Source: Leptolyngbya sp. FACHB-60 (lineage in GTDB: Bacteria; Cyanobacteriota; Cyanobacteriia; Phormidesmidales; Phormidesmidaceae). Taken from it: a stretch of 35,606 bases of DNA. Positions 1-7,915 of this stretch are shown here, piece after piece. Positions within the stretch are counted from its first letter, which is position 1. Each line of letters starts with the position of its first letter. Under the pieces are notes generated by a model. That model did no database searches. It was not told the DNA's origin and saw nothing but the letters and a program-made list of their open reading frames with translations. Both the position numbers and the translations under genes were made by a program. Where the stretch lies: positions 1 to 35,606 of the forward strand of contig NZ_JACJOX010000048.1 in NCBI RefSeq assembly GCF_014695775.1, read 5' to 3'.

Positions 1-144
1 GAAGCAAGCGGTGGCAGCAAGCAGGGTGGGGATCATCAGTACGCCGAACCAGCCCACATACAGGCGGTTCTCGGTGCTGGTCACCCACTGGCAAAACTGC
101 TCCCACAGGGAGGTAGACTGTTGTCTTTGTAAGGTCGTGGTCAT
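1..144 (-). CDS. psbA: Photosystem II reaction-centre protein D1, N-terminal fragment cut by the window edge
   Basis: The first 48 codons are visible and the rest lies outside the window. D1 binds the PSII primary electron-transfer cofactors and carries most ligands of the Mn4CaO5 cluster in the thylakoid membrane. The translation begins MTTTLQRQQS and continues through SLWEQFCQWVTSTENRLY into YVGWFGVLMIPTLLAAT, the conserved N-terminus and start of the first transmembrane helix of cyanobacterial D1. The start is the ATG at 142-144. A sigma70-like promoter lies upstream on the same strand. Cyanobacteria usually carry several psbA copies, and the D1 form (low- or high-light) cannot be told from this fragment. 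Confidence 0.96.
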   Translation of the reverse strand, partial: MTTTLQRQQSTSLWEQFCQWVTSTENRLYVGWFGVLMIPTLLAATACF

Positions 145-213
145 GATGAAATAAGTGCAGTTAGGTTTGCTTTGTGCCCGTCCGTTAAGGACAAGCGAGG
201 TATGTATGTCATT

Positions 214-242
214 ACATTAACTGAAATGTTGCAGATTGTAAA
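214..242 (-). promoter_or_regulatory. Predicted psbA promoter
   Basis: On the minus strand TTTACA (237-242) and TAATGT (214-219) are separated by exactly 17 bases. They lie about 70 bases upstream of the psbA start codon, leaving a leader of roughly 60 nt. This is the expected shape of a cyanobacterial sigma70-type psbA promoter. The start site is inferred. Confidence 0.6.
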
Positions 243-300
243 GAACACAGGGTAGATTCCCTCATAAAAGGAGCCGGAAATTACCCATCGGATAGCGTGT

Positions 301-2841
301 TTAATTTGGCGCAAGGCTTTCGGTGTGGCCCAAACGCTTTAGCCACAACTGTTTAGCCCTGGCGACCTGGTGGGGAGCCGGGATAGATTCAAACAGACTC
401 AGAGCGTTACAAAAGTGGGTCTGGGCTTCACTAAAGTACATGGGCAGGCAGGCAAGGGTGAGGGCGTACTGAAGGTGGGCAGCGGCGAGATCGCAGTGGG
501 CACCGACTTCGTCCAGCAAGGCGATCGCACCCTCACAATCCTCCATGGCCCCTGCCACATTTCCTCGTTGAGGCTTCAACCTACCCAGCCCAATCAGCGC
601 GTTGGCCTTAATTTGCAGGTAGTGACCTGCCTCAGCCGCCTGGATGGCGGCAGTGAACAGCAATTCAGCCCGATCGAGATCGCCGAGGTTGAGATAGGCA
701 TGGCCCAAAAGCTGCACAAAGAATGCATGCCGTCCACTTTGGCCCCGGCCCCGCACTTGCTCAATGATGGAATCGGCTAAGGGTTGAGCAGCTTCGCGAT
801 CGCCCTGGTATGAACGCACCAGAGCCAAACAGGTGGTGGCTTTGTCGGCCCAAGGCTGATGGCGGGTGCCGGTGGCGGTAGCAATCACCTGGCTAAACCA
901 GGTGGCGGCCGCATCGAGGTTCCACAGGTCGAGGTAGTAAAGGCCAAGACTGAGTTGGGAGTCGACCACCAGCATGGTGAGGTAGTACCAGCGGTGGGTG
1001 TTGGCGTCGGGGGCTTCAGTGTGCAGACAGGTTTGGGCGATCGCAATCGCATTCTGCTGACAGGCGATCGCCTTTTCCAGCCGACCTTGTATCCAATACA
1101 GGTCGCCCAAGATGTTCGACAGCTCGCTGGCGTCAGCATTCTCGGCTGGAATGTGGTCGATGATGGCGGTGATCGCATCGGTGACCGGCTGCACCAAGCC
1201 CATGCGGTAGAGGGTGCTGCCCAGGGGCAGAAACTGCTGCCATTGGTTGTCGCGGCTGTGGAGAATAACCCGTGCCGCCGCGCCATAGTCTTGAATCGCA
1301 ACGTAGTGGTAGTAAGCTTCCAACGCCTGAATTGCATCTTCTAAGGTGCAGACGCGTTGGATGCTGTCGCTCCAGCAGCGGGCAGCGGAGCGGTGGGCCG
1401 ATTCCCACTCGGTAAAATCTTTTAAATTGGCAGAGAGCTGAGCTAATGCCCCCGCTCGCACCACCGGATGCAGCCAGTAGCGACCCTGGCGGCACTCTAG
1501 CAGCGATCGATTGCGCAGGGAAGTGGCGATCGCCTGGTGGCGCTGAACGGGAATGTCGATCATCAGGCACTGCACAGATTCCCAAGGAATAGTCGGCACG
1601 TCTTGGTAGCGGTAGACGCCCAGACGGCAGAACAGGCGATGGGCATCTGAGTCGAGGTCACGCAGGCGATTAATCTGGCTTTCGACTAGGTTCTTAAGAT
1701 CTACCGGGCCGAGCAGATCTTGGCTATGGGCCTGCCAGTAGAGCGCGAGGCTGCCTTCAAAGTCGGCCTGCACGGACCCGGCAAGAATTTCCATTGCCTT
1801 GGCATTGCCGCCGTAGGCGCTGTGCATTGCGGCCAACACATCCCCATGGTCGGGGATGCCTCGGTGGGCGAAGTAAGTCGCCCAATCGGGGAGTTCTAAC
1901 CCTGGTAGACGGTAATGGGTGATGGGAATGCCGGGTTCGCAGAGGCGATCGCGGCTCGTCATCAGGGTCAGCGTTTGCCCTCGACTGTCGGCTAAAACCC
2001 TAAGCAGTTCGCTATAGCGGCGATGGGGCGCGATGAACTGACCCTGGGCATCCAGCGCAGGTTCTAAATTGTCTATTAATACAGCGACGCGTTGCTGGCG
2101 CAGGTGTCGGCGCAGGCGATCGAGCGTTACCCCAAACTCACGCCCTGGCTCGACACCAAAGTCTTGGCGCAGCCATTCTTCCACCACCCACTCCACCGGG
2201 GTGATGTCGGCGGGGTCTTTGGCCATCAGCAGCTCTAGGGTCAGATCCACCGGCTGCTCTGCGACGAAATGCTGTGCCAAGGTGGTTTTGCCAAGCCCGC
2301 CTTCTCCCTGGATAAGAATGGTGCGATCGCCTTGGGCAATCAGGGCGGTGAGGTGAGCGATCGCCTCCTGACGTCCTACAAAATTAGGATTCGCTGCGGT
2401 TGAGGCAGATGTCTCTGCACTGTTAGTCAGAGCTATCTGACTTCCTAAATCCTCTCCCTGCGTAGTCTGTACTGGGTTCCCCTTGAATAGGGAGACTGAG
2501 GAGGCCAATTGAAAAGCTTCCGGTTGAGCCAGCAAGTCGGTTCGGCCAAGGGCAGCACTGGCCCCTGATACATCAATGCCCATCTTGCGGAGCGATCGTT
2601 GCAGAGCCGACTTTAGGGTAGATTTGGTGACTTTTTCGCCGGTCACTTTCGACAGCAGCCGCCACATTTGGTAGGCCACGTCTTTAATGTGGCCCTCGGT
2701 GTATCCAGCGGTGTTGGCAATGTCGAGATACTTTTGGCCCTGCCACACCTGATGCAAGATGGTGCGCTGCAAATCGTTCAGATGCCGTCCGGTAACGGTG
2801 AAGACAAGCCGATCTGCCAGTTCTACCGCATCTGAAGCCAT
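301..2841 (-). CDS. STAND-class NB-ARC ATPase with N-terminal vMAP-type helix-turn-helix and C-terminal TPR-like repeats
   Basis: A protein of about 846 residues. The ATG at 2841 was chosen because GGAGG lies 12 nt upstream; a longer reading begins at a TTG. The N-terminal ~90 residues (GRHLNDLQRTILHQVW, then GYTEGHIKDVAYQMWRLLSK) match the winged-HTH found at the N-terminus of many cyanobacterial NB-ARC/vMAP proteins. A Walker A motif GEGGLGKTT lies near residue 177, a Walker B-like VAVLIDNLEP near 252 and a sensor-like LMTSRDR near 292. The last ~280 residues are helical hairpins of TPR type. STAND ATPases are ligand-gated switches in signalling or defence. No nuclease, protease or TIR effector is visible, so its output is unknown. 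It reads towards psbA, which has its own promoter. Confidence 0.85.
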   Translation of the reverse strand: MASDAVELADRLVFTVTGRHLNDLQRTILHQVWQGQKYLDIANTAGYTEGHIKDVAYQMWRLLSKVTGEKVTKSTLKSALQRSLRKMGIDVSGASAALGRTDLLAQPEAFQLASSVSLFKGNPVQTTQGEDLGSQIALTNSAETSASTAANPNFVGRQEAIAHLTALIAQGDRTILIQGEGGLGKTTLAQHFVAEQPVDLTLELLMAKDPADITPVEWVVEEWLRQDFGVEPGREFGVTLDRLRRHLRQQRVAVLIDNLEPALDAQGQFIAPHRRYSELLRVLADSRGQTLTLMTSRDRLCEPGIPITHYRLPGLELPDWATYFAHRGIPDHGDVLAAMHSAYGGNAKAMEILAGSVQADFEGSLALYWQAHSQDLLGPVDLKNLVESQINRLRDLDSDAHRLFCRLGVYRYQDVPTIPWESVQCLMIDIPVQRHQAIATSLRNRSLLECRQGRYWLHPVVRAGALAQLSANLKDFTEWESAHRSAARCWSDSIQRVCTLEDAIQALEAYYHYVAIQDYGAAARVILHSRDNQWQQFLPLGSTLYRMGLVQPVTDAITAIIDHIPAENADASELSNILGDLYWIQGRLEKAIACQQNAIAIAQTCLHTEAPDANTHRWYYLTMLVVDSQLSLGLYYLDLWNLDAAATWFSQVIATATGTRHQPWADKATTCLALVRSYQGDREAAQPLADSIIEQVRGRGQSGRHAFFVQLLGHAYLNLGDLDRAELLFTAAIQAAEAGHYLQIKANALIGLGRLKPQRGNVAGAMEDCEGAIALLDEVGAHCDLAAAHLQYALTLACLPMYFSEAQTHFCNALSLFESIPAPHQVARAKQLWLKRLGHTESLAPN

Positions 2842-3038
2842 AGCTGCTGGTATCCTCCACGGCCACAACTCTAGCCGAGATTTAAATTTCCTTTCATCTC
2901 CAGTGGACGGTTTCCGCCTTTTTCCGCTCTTGGGCCACTGGTCGCGGGGTGAATGGCCGACTCTAGCCGACCGACGGCGGTAGTCCCCGAAGCTACGGTG
3001 AACTTACTCAACCATAGCCCACGCAAAGAGTATCAAAT

Positions 3039-4007
3039 ATGACTGCTACACTTTTCTCACTGCCGACGGTTTTGGAGGATGATTTAGCTGGCCCCTGGCA
3101 GGCCTCCTTCAGCCCCAGGCTAGCGAATCAGCGGATTGCGGCACTAACCCGGCGGTATGTGACCGTGGAGCATCTGAGCGATCGCCTCGCCGACCTACCT
3201 CACCAGTTCCAAGATCCCCAGCCGCGCCGGTGGAACCCCGTGAATTGGGCCGATATTTTCCCCGACCAGATCAGCGGCATTGCCCTCGAGACCTTCTGCG
3301 CCATTCTGCTGGGCACTATTAACACCGAAGCCCCCATTCGCGGCTATACCCAGGCCAGCCGCCAATACCTGGAGCATTTTTATCCGCAAATGGCCGAGTT
3401 TGTCGGCGGCACCGTGGATGCTGCTGGAGTGATCAAGCCAGGACTCTGGGAGCGAGAAGAGAAGCGGCACACCCCTGTCTTGACCATGCTCTACAATCGT
3501 CTATCTGGAGAACGTCCCCATGCCGTTCCTCACCGGGCAAGGCCTTACACCCCCAGCAGCAACCCCCGCGCCGATCTCTACCGCCACGGGCTGCACCGCA
3601 TCGCCACTGAGTATGGGGCTGCCTGCCTCTACCTGTGGATGATGGCCTACACCACTGGCCCCCTCCAGGCTGCGCTGGGGGAATTGCTCATCGATGAAAT
3701 CAACCACATGACCAAGTTCTGGGGCTTTGGTCGCTGGGCCTATCCCAACACCGGCTTGGGAATGATGGCAGGCACGCTAACCCACGCAATGGTGAAAAAG
3801 TGGCGACAACCCCACCTCCAGGGCAGCCTAGTTCACACCCTACGCCGCATGACGGCTGAACTCGCCTGGGAGCAGTGGAGCCTCAATCACCAGATCACAT
3901 TCCTTTATACCTTTGACCAGGTAATGCGAGTGCTGTGGACGTGGAATCGATCGCTAACTCAGCCCTATTTAGAGGAGCTATTTGGCCAACATCCTAGCAA
4001 TGGTTAG
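3039..4007 (+). CDS. Ferritin-like diiron-carboxylate protein of unknown substrate
   Basis: 322 residues. Two ExxH motifs are visible: EKRH within WEREEKRH (about residue 140) and EINH within LIDEINHMTKFWGFG (about 225), with a further Glu upstream in FCAILLGTINTEAPIRG. This E / ExxH / E / ExxH spacing on helices is the diiron ligand pattern of the ferritin-like superfamily (for example soluble acyl-ACP desaturases). The rest of the sequence does not place it in a named enzyme. It is divergent from the STAND gene across 197 bases and codirectional with uppS 140 bases downstream. A redox or oxygenase function is inferred from the motif alone. Confidence 0.7.
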   Translation: MTATLFSLPTVLEDDLAGPWQASFSPRLANQRIAALTRRYVTVEHLSDRLADLPHQFQDPQPRRWNPVNWADIFPDQISGIALETFCAILLGTINTEAPIRGYTQASRQYLEHFYPQMAEFVGGTVDAAGVIKPGLWEREEKRHTPVLTMLYNRLSGERPHAVPHRARPYTPSSNPRADLYRHGLHRIATEYGAACLYLWMMAYTTGPLQAALGELLIDEINHMTKFWGFGRWAYPNTGLGMMAGTLTHAMVKKWRQPHLQGSLVHTLRRMTAELAWEQWSLNHQITFLYTFDQVMRVLWTWNRSLTQPYLEELFGQHPSNG

Positions 4008-4147
4008 AGAGAGTTGTCAGGTGGGAAAAATCCCAATGCCCAACTTAGGCAAAAGCGAATGTCGAGGGTAAATGACGATTCCCTCCGTCAAGAACTGTTG
4101 ATTGTTTGAACTTATACCGTCCAGTTTATTTGTAAGGAGTATTTGAG

Positions 4148-4921
4148 ATGGCCCAAGTAATCGATTTTGCGACTCTGCCAGCAGACCTCTATGCCGAAGC
4201 TCTGCCGAACCATGTGGCGGTGATTATGGATGGTAACGGTCGCTGGGCTACTCAGCGAGGCATGCCTCGCATTGCGGGTCACCGCCAGGGGGCCAAAACG
4301 GTGAAAGACCTGCTGCGCTGCTGCAAAGACTGGGGCATTGGGGCGCTGACGGTCTACGCCTTTTCGACTGAGAACTGGCAGCGACCCATGGAGGAGGTGA
4401 ACTTTCTCATGCGGTTGTTTGATCGGCTGCTGCGCCGCGAACTGGCCGAAATGCAGCGAGAGGGCGTGCGAATTCAGTTTCTGGGTGACCTATCGCCGCT
4501 GCCAGAACGGCTGCGATCGCTCATGGCAGAGGCTATGGCCCTGACCCACCACAATCAGCGGGTGCAATTTAACGTAGCGGTGAACTACGGCGGCCGACAG
4601 GAGTTGGTGATGGCCGCTCGCCATATTGCTCAACAGGTGGCCTGCGGTGCGCTATCCCTGGAGCAGGTCGATGAGGAGACTTTAGGCCGCGCGCTGCTAA
4701 CCTACCCCCTGCCCGACCCCGACTTGCTGATTCGCACCAGCGGTGAACAGCGGCTGAGCAACTTTTTGCCCTGGCAGTTGGCCTATACCGAGCTGTACTT
4801 TACCGATCTGCTGTGGCCCGAGTTCGATCGCGCCGCCTTTTACGAGGCCTTGCGGTGGTACCAAAACCGCCAGCGCCGCTTTGGAGGCTTAACCACAACT
4901 CCCCTCGCCCAAGGACTTTAA
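4148..4921 (+). CDS. uppS: Isoprenyl transferase (undecaprenyl diphosphate synthase, cis-prenyltransferase)
   Basis: 257 residues, the usual length. The enzyme condenses isopentenyl diphosphate onto farnesyl diphosphate to make the C55 lipid carrier for peptidoglycan and other envelope polymers. Diagnostic motifs are VIMDGNGRWA with catalytic Asp28, GHRQGAKTV, YAFSTENWQRP, and near the C-terminus RTSGEQRLSNFLPWQ followed by AYTELYF. AAGGAG at 4134-4139 sits 8 nt upstream of the ATG. The stop is 27 bases from the convergent secreted-protein gene. Confidence 0.96.
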   Translation: MAQVIDFATLPADLYAEALPNHVAVIMDGNGRWATQRGMPRIAGHRQGAKTVKDLLRCCKDWGIGALTVYAFSTENWQRPMEEVNFLMRLFDRLLRRELAEMQREGVRIQFLGDLSPLPERLRSLMAEAMALTHHNQRVQFNVAVNYGGRQELVMAARHIAQQVACGALSLEQVDEETLGRALLTYPLPDPDLLIRTSGEQRLSNFLPWQLAYTELYFTDLLWPEFDRAAFYEALRWYQNRQRRFGGLTTTPLAQGL

Positions 4922-4948
4922 AGCAGGAATCCTTTAGAACTGAACGCA

Positions 4949-5512
4949 TTAGAATCGGGCGCACTGGTCTTCTTTGTTGCCCCGCACCATGTTGCCGTTG
5001 CCGCTGGGGGTAGGGCGATTTTCTTTGCACTGCAAGTTGCCATCAATGCGATTGCTAGAAACGCGCAGGCCGCCCTCGTTCTCAAAGGCTTGCAGGTTGC
5101 CGCCAATGGTGTTGCTTTGGCTAAGCAGCGATCGCCTGTTCTCCTCCAATTGCAGGTCACCCTCGATGCGGGTATCGGCCACCATCGCCCCACCTGACTG
5201 TTTGATCTGAATGTTGCCCTCAACCACCGAGCGGGTAGTTATCGTCACCTGATCAGCATTTTCCGCCTGAATGTTGCCCTCAACGCGCACGCTGCGGGCG
5301 ATCAGCACTGCTCCCGATTCCACTGTGATGTCGCCCTCAACGCGGGTGCCGTTGAGGGTGCAGATAGCACCGTCGGGCACCCGCAGGTTATCGACGGTGG
5401 TGTTGCCCAGATGGCCCTGACAGGTAAATTCATCGGCCTGGCTGGGCAGGGGGAGGGCGATCGCACTAGACAGCCCAATTACACCCGCCAAAATAATCTT
5501 TGCGGCTTTCAT
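4949..5512 (-). CDS. Secreted beta-solenoid-like repeat protein
   Basis: 187 residues from the ATG at 5512, chosen because AGGA lies about 9 nt upstream and a classical signal peptide follows (MKAAKIILAG, hydrophobic core, probable cleavage after PSQA, residue ~26). A longer reading adds 26 residues that would bury the signal. The mature part consists of short repeats of the form VEGDI / VEGNIQ / IEGDLQ / IGGNLQ / IDGNLQ every 18-23 residues, as in right-handed beta-solenoids and bactofilin-like polymers. Cysteines near both ends (FTCQGH, AICTLNG, LQCKEN, DQCARF) could form disulfides. It is probably periplasmic or extracellular; no enzymatic residues are recognised. Confidence 0.75.
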   Translation of the reverse strand: MKAAKIILAGVIGLSSAIALPLPSQADEFTCQGHLGNTTVDNLRVPDGAICTLNGTRVEGDITVESGAVLIARSVRVEGNIQAENADQVTITTRSVVEGNIQIKQSGGAMVADTRIEGDLQLEENRRSLLSQSNTIGGNLQAFENEGGLRVSSNRIDGNLQCKENRPTPSGNGNMVRGNKEDQCARF

Positions 5513-5587
5513 CGTTGCGTTTCCTGGTTTAGTGTGGCTATGCAAACTAAACCGAAAGACGCAGGCATGGAGCTGTTTGTTGCTGAG

Positions 5588-5626
5588 CAAAAAAGTGAGC
5601 CAGATTGGTTAAAGATCTGGGCTCAC
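5588..5626 (-). terminator. Intrinsic terminator downstream of the old-yellow-enzyme gene
   Basis: Read on the minus strand, a stem GTGAGCCCAGAT / ATCTGGCTCAC with one bulged base and a 9-nt loop is followed directly by TTTTTTG. It lies about 55 bases past the OYE stop codon. Stem plus U-tract is the canonical factor-independent terminator. Confidence 0.85.
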
Positions 5627-5681
5627 CTGAGGGAGACTCGCTTAGAGAAAACCTGGCAATCAGCGCAGGTACGCTGACGCC

Positions 5682-6776
5682 CTATGCGGCCTCAGCCAGT
5701 GTCGGATAATCGATGTACCCTTCTTCCCCACCGCCGTAGAAAGTACCGGGGTTGGGCTCATTTAGCGGCGCATTCTTTGCGAAGCGATCGGGCAGGTCGG
5801 GGTTGGCGATAAACAGCTTGCCATAGGAGACTAGGTCGGCATCGCCGCTGGCGATCGCCGCATTCCCCGCCGCCTGGTCGTAGTCCCAGTTCACCATCAG
5901 TAGGCCGTCGTACAAAGGCCGAAACTCTTTGGTGGGGATGGGGATGCCGCCATAGCGCAGGTCGGCCTCGCTGGGTTCGAGTAGGTGCAGATAGGCCAGA
6001 TTGAACTGATTGAGCGCTTGAATGGCGTAGCCGAAGGTGGCCCTGGGGTCAGAGTCGGTCATGTCGTTAAAGGTGGCACTGGGCGACAGGCGCACACCGA
6101 CGCGCTCGCTGCCAAACACCTCCACCACAGCCTCGGTCACCTCCAGCAGCAGGCGGGCGCGATTTTCAACCGGGCCGCCGTAGGCATCGGTGCGGTGGTT
6201 GCTGCCGTCGCGCAAAAACTGGTCGAGCAGATAGCCGTTAGCCCCATGCACCTCCACACCGTCAAAACCCGCTTTTAGAGCATGCTTGGCGGCCTGGCGA
6301 TACTGCTCGACAATGCCAGGAATTTCATCCAGCTCTAGCGCTCTCGGAGTGACAAAGGGCTGCATACCCTCGTAAGTCATGGCGTCGCCCTTGGGCTTAA
6401 TGGCACTAGGGGCCACCGGCGTTGCCCCATCAGGCTGTAGAGACGGGTGCGAAATGCGCCCTACGTGCCACAGCTGCAAGAAGATTCGACCGCCCTTGGC
6501 ATGGACAGCCTGGATAACCTTTTGCCATCCAGCGATCTGTTCAGCACTGTGGATGCCGGGAGTGGCAGGATAGCCCTGCCCCTGGGGCGAGACCTGACTC
6601 GCTTCGGTGATAATCAACGCAGCGGAGGCTCGCTGCTCGTAATAGGTCACATTCAACGCCTGAGGCACATTGCCCTCCCCAGCGCGATTGCGGGTAAGGG
6701 GAGCCATCACAATCCGATTGGGCAGTTCGTAAGCGCCAAGTTTAATAGGGGTAAATAGATTCTTTTCGGTAGACAT
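5682..6776 (-). CDS. Old yellow enzyme-family alkene reductase (FMN, NAD(P)H-dependent)
   Basis: 364 residues from the ATG at 6776, chosen because AAGGAG lies 8 nt upstream; a 19-residue longer reading lacks such a site. Old yellow enzymes are FMN beta/alpha barrels that reduce electrophilic C=C bonds (enals, enones, maleimides, nitro-compounds). Conserved segments are LPNRIVMAPLTRNRA, the substrate-orienting pair in VEVHGANGYLLDQFL (HxxN), the Tyr of TDAYGGPVENR, and SYGKLFIANPDLP near the end. trxA lies 259 bases upstream on the same strand, with the ArsR-type gene divergent beyond it. A reactive-electrophile detoxification role fits the neighbourhood. A strong terminator follows. Confidence 0.93.
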   Translation of the reverse strand: MSTEKNLFTPIKLGAYELPNRIVMAPLTRNRAGEGNVPQALNVTYYEQRASAALIITEASQVSPQGQGYPATPGIHSAEQIAGWQKVIQAVHAKGGRIFLQLWHVGRISHPSLQPDGATPVAPSAIKPKGDAMTYEGMQPFVTPRALELDEIPGIVEQYRQAAKHALKAGFDGVEVHGANGYLLDQFLRDGSNHRTDAYGGPVENRARLLLEVTEAVVEVFGSERVGVRLSPSATFNDMTDSDPRATFGYAIQALNQFNLAYLHLLEPSEADLRYGGIPIPTKEFRPLYDGLLMVNWDYDQAAGNAAIASGDADLVSYGKLFIANPDLPDRFAKNAPLNEPNPGTFYGGGEEGYIDYPTLAEAA

Positions 6777-6987
6777 GGGGATCTCCTTTGAGATGGTTAG
6801 CGCTAAAAAATTCCGCAGAATCGTATGGGTCATGTAGGGGCGTAGGCGTAGCCGAGCCAGAGGCTCTATGGCATTTGCCGCGAGGATCGAGGCCGAAAGA
6901 GGACAACGGTTTAACGACGCTTCAGGTCGGGTTAGACGGCGATCAACCTCATCGGATTCAAGCTAGGGGAGGTCTAATAACGGCATG

Positions 6988-7023
6988 GCTTGTAGGGGCA
7001 AACGGTTGTTTGCCCCTACAAGC
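6988..7023. repeat. Perfect 16-bp inverted repeat, dispersed-repeat type
   Basis: Arms gcttgtaggggcaaac (6988-7003) and its exact complement (7008-7023) flank a 4-base loop. It begins 12 bases past the trxA stop. It resembles GTAGGGGC...GCCCCTAC palindromes commonly scattered between cyanobacterial genes (recalled, not searched). There is no U-tract, so it may slow transcription or protect the trxA 3' end but is not a classical terminator. A second gtaggggc motif follows at about 6835 in the OYE leader. Confidence 0.75.
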
Positions 7024-7035
7024 GGCTATGACTAG

Positions 7036-7362
7036 TTAGCTTAGAAATGGCTCGACGGCTTTGGAAAGGGCCGCCTTGGACACGGCCCCAACCACCTGCT
7101 CCATTTTTTCGCCGCCCATAAATACCATGAGCGTGGGAATGCTGCGAATGCCATAGTGAGAGGCAATGCCCGGCTGCTCATCGGTGTTGACTTTGACCAC
7201 CTTAAGCTGGCCCTCGTATTGCTGGGCGACTTCGTCGACAACGCCCGCCACCATGCGACAGGGGCCACACCACGGCGCCCAAAAGTCGACTAGCACTGGC
7301 ACTTCACTTTTCAGCACTTCAGTTTGAAACGTATCTTGGGTAATGCTTACAACTGCAGACAT
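7036..7362 (-). CDS. trxA: Thioredoxin
   Basis: 108 residues, standard length. Active site WCGPC at residues 31-35 within VDFWAPWCGPCRM, cis-proline segment IRSIPTLMVF, and a C-terminal amphipathic helix. It reduces disulfides in target proteins using the ferredoxin- or NADPH-thioredoxin reductase system. GGAGG lies 8 nt before the ATG. A strong promoter and an operator palindrome lie just upstream, shared with the divergent ArsR-type gene, so this copy is probably inducible rather than the housekeeping thioredoxin (inference). Confidence 0.96.
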   Translation of the reverse strand: MSAVVSITQDTFQTEVLKSEVPVLVDFWAPWCGPCRMVAGVVDEVAQQYEGQLKVVKVNTDEQPGIASHYGIRSIPTLMVFMGGEKMEQVVGAVSKAALSKAVEPFLS

Positions 7363-7392
7363 TGGAATACCTCCGCCAATTGGCGAATTTCA

Positions 7393-7415
7393 ATTATTCG
7401 AAAAACTCGAACAAT
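7393..7415. promoter_or_regulatory. Probable ArsR-family operator
   Basis: Inverted repeat attattcga / tcgaacaat with a 5-base spacer and a single mismatch between the 9-base arms. It lies immediately downstream of the trxA -10 box, covering the expected transcription start, where a bound dimer would block initiation. Assignment to the adjacent ArsR-type protein is by position. Confidence 0.6.
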
Positions 7416-7418
7416 CAA

Positions 7419-7447
7419 ACTATAGCGTCTCCCGTGGCATAATGCAA
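7419..7447 (-). promoter_or_regulatory. Predicted trxA promoter
   Basis: On the minus strand TTGCAT (7442-7447) and TATAGT (7419-7424) are spaced by 17 bases. The -35 box almost touches the start codon of the divergent regulator (7450). The region also holds CATAAT (7438-7443) on the plus strand, a possible -10 for the regulator that would make its transcript nearly leaderless. Confidence 0.6.
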
Positions 7448-7449
7448 CT

Positions 7450-7770
7450 ATGCGACCCATTCACCATCCCAACTGCCAAGACATCGCTCTCGAAGGGGTT
7501 TTGTACGCTCTCGGCGACCCCGTGCGACTCGAAATTGTGCAGCGACTTGCCAGCAACGACGAGCTGTCCTGCTCCGATTTAGATTTGGGGGTGGCAAAGT
7601 CAACTCTCTCCCACCACTTCAAAATTCTGCGCGAGGCTGGAGTGCTGCACTGCCGCAAACAGGGCACACAGCACATGAATTCCCTACGTCGCGACGATTT
7701 AGAAGCAGCGTTTCCTGGCCTGCTAGATACCATTCTGCAGGCGGCTCAGGGAGCCAAGGTCGAACGCTGA
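7450..7770 (+). CDS. ArsR/SmtB-family winged-helix repressor
   Basis: 106 residues. The HTH lies in LGVAKSTLSHHFKILREAGVL, with the beta-wing CRKQGTQHMNSLR after it. ArsR/SmtB repressors release DNA when bound to metal or when thiols are oxidised or alkylated. The metal-binding ELCVCDL motif of helix 3 is replaced here by ELSCSDL. Cysteines present are Cys9, Cys41 and Cys68. Divergent gene order with trxA and the ene-reductase suggests redox or electrophile sensing rather than arsenic sensing (inference). The start sits directly downstream of the shared promoter region, with no obvious Shine-Dalgarno. Confidence 0.88.
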   Translation: MRPIHHPNCQDIALEGVLYALGDPVRLEIVQRLASNDELSCSDLDLGVAKSTLSHHFKILREAGVLHCRKQGTQHMNSLRRDDLEAAFPGLLDTILQAAQGAKVER

Positions 7771-7915
7771 TACTGTCGTCGCTTCTGCCTTAGTGCCACC
7801 CTCAAGGCTCAACCCAACCGATGGCTTCGACTATGCTCAGCTACCGGCTATGGGTTGGTTTTGTCAAGTTTTGCTAGGGCTCTACCCAGCCTACAGATTC
7901 AGGCTTGATAAAGCA

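Noticed and set aside
7801..7875. Imperfect hairpin between the ArsR-type gene and the permease gene as a terminator
   Set aside because: Arms have several mismatches and the loop is long; evidence too weak to annotate.
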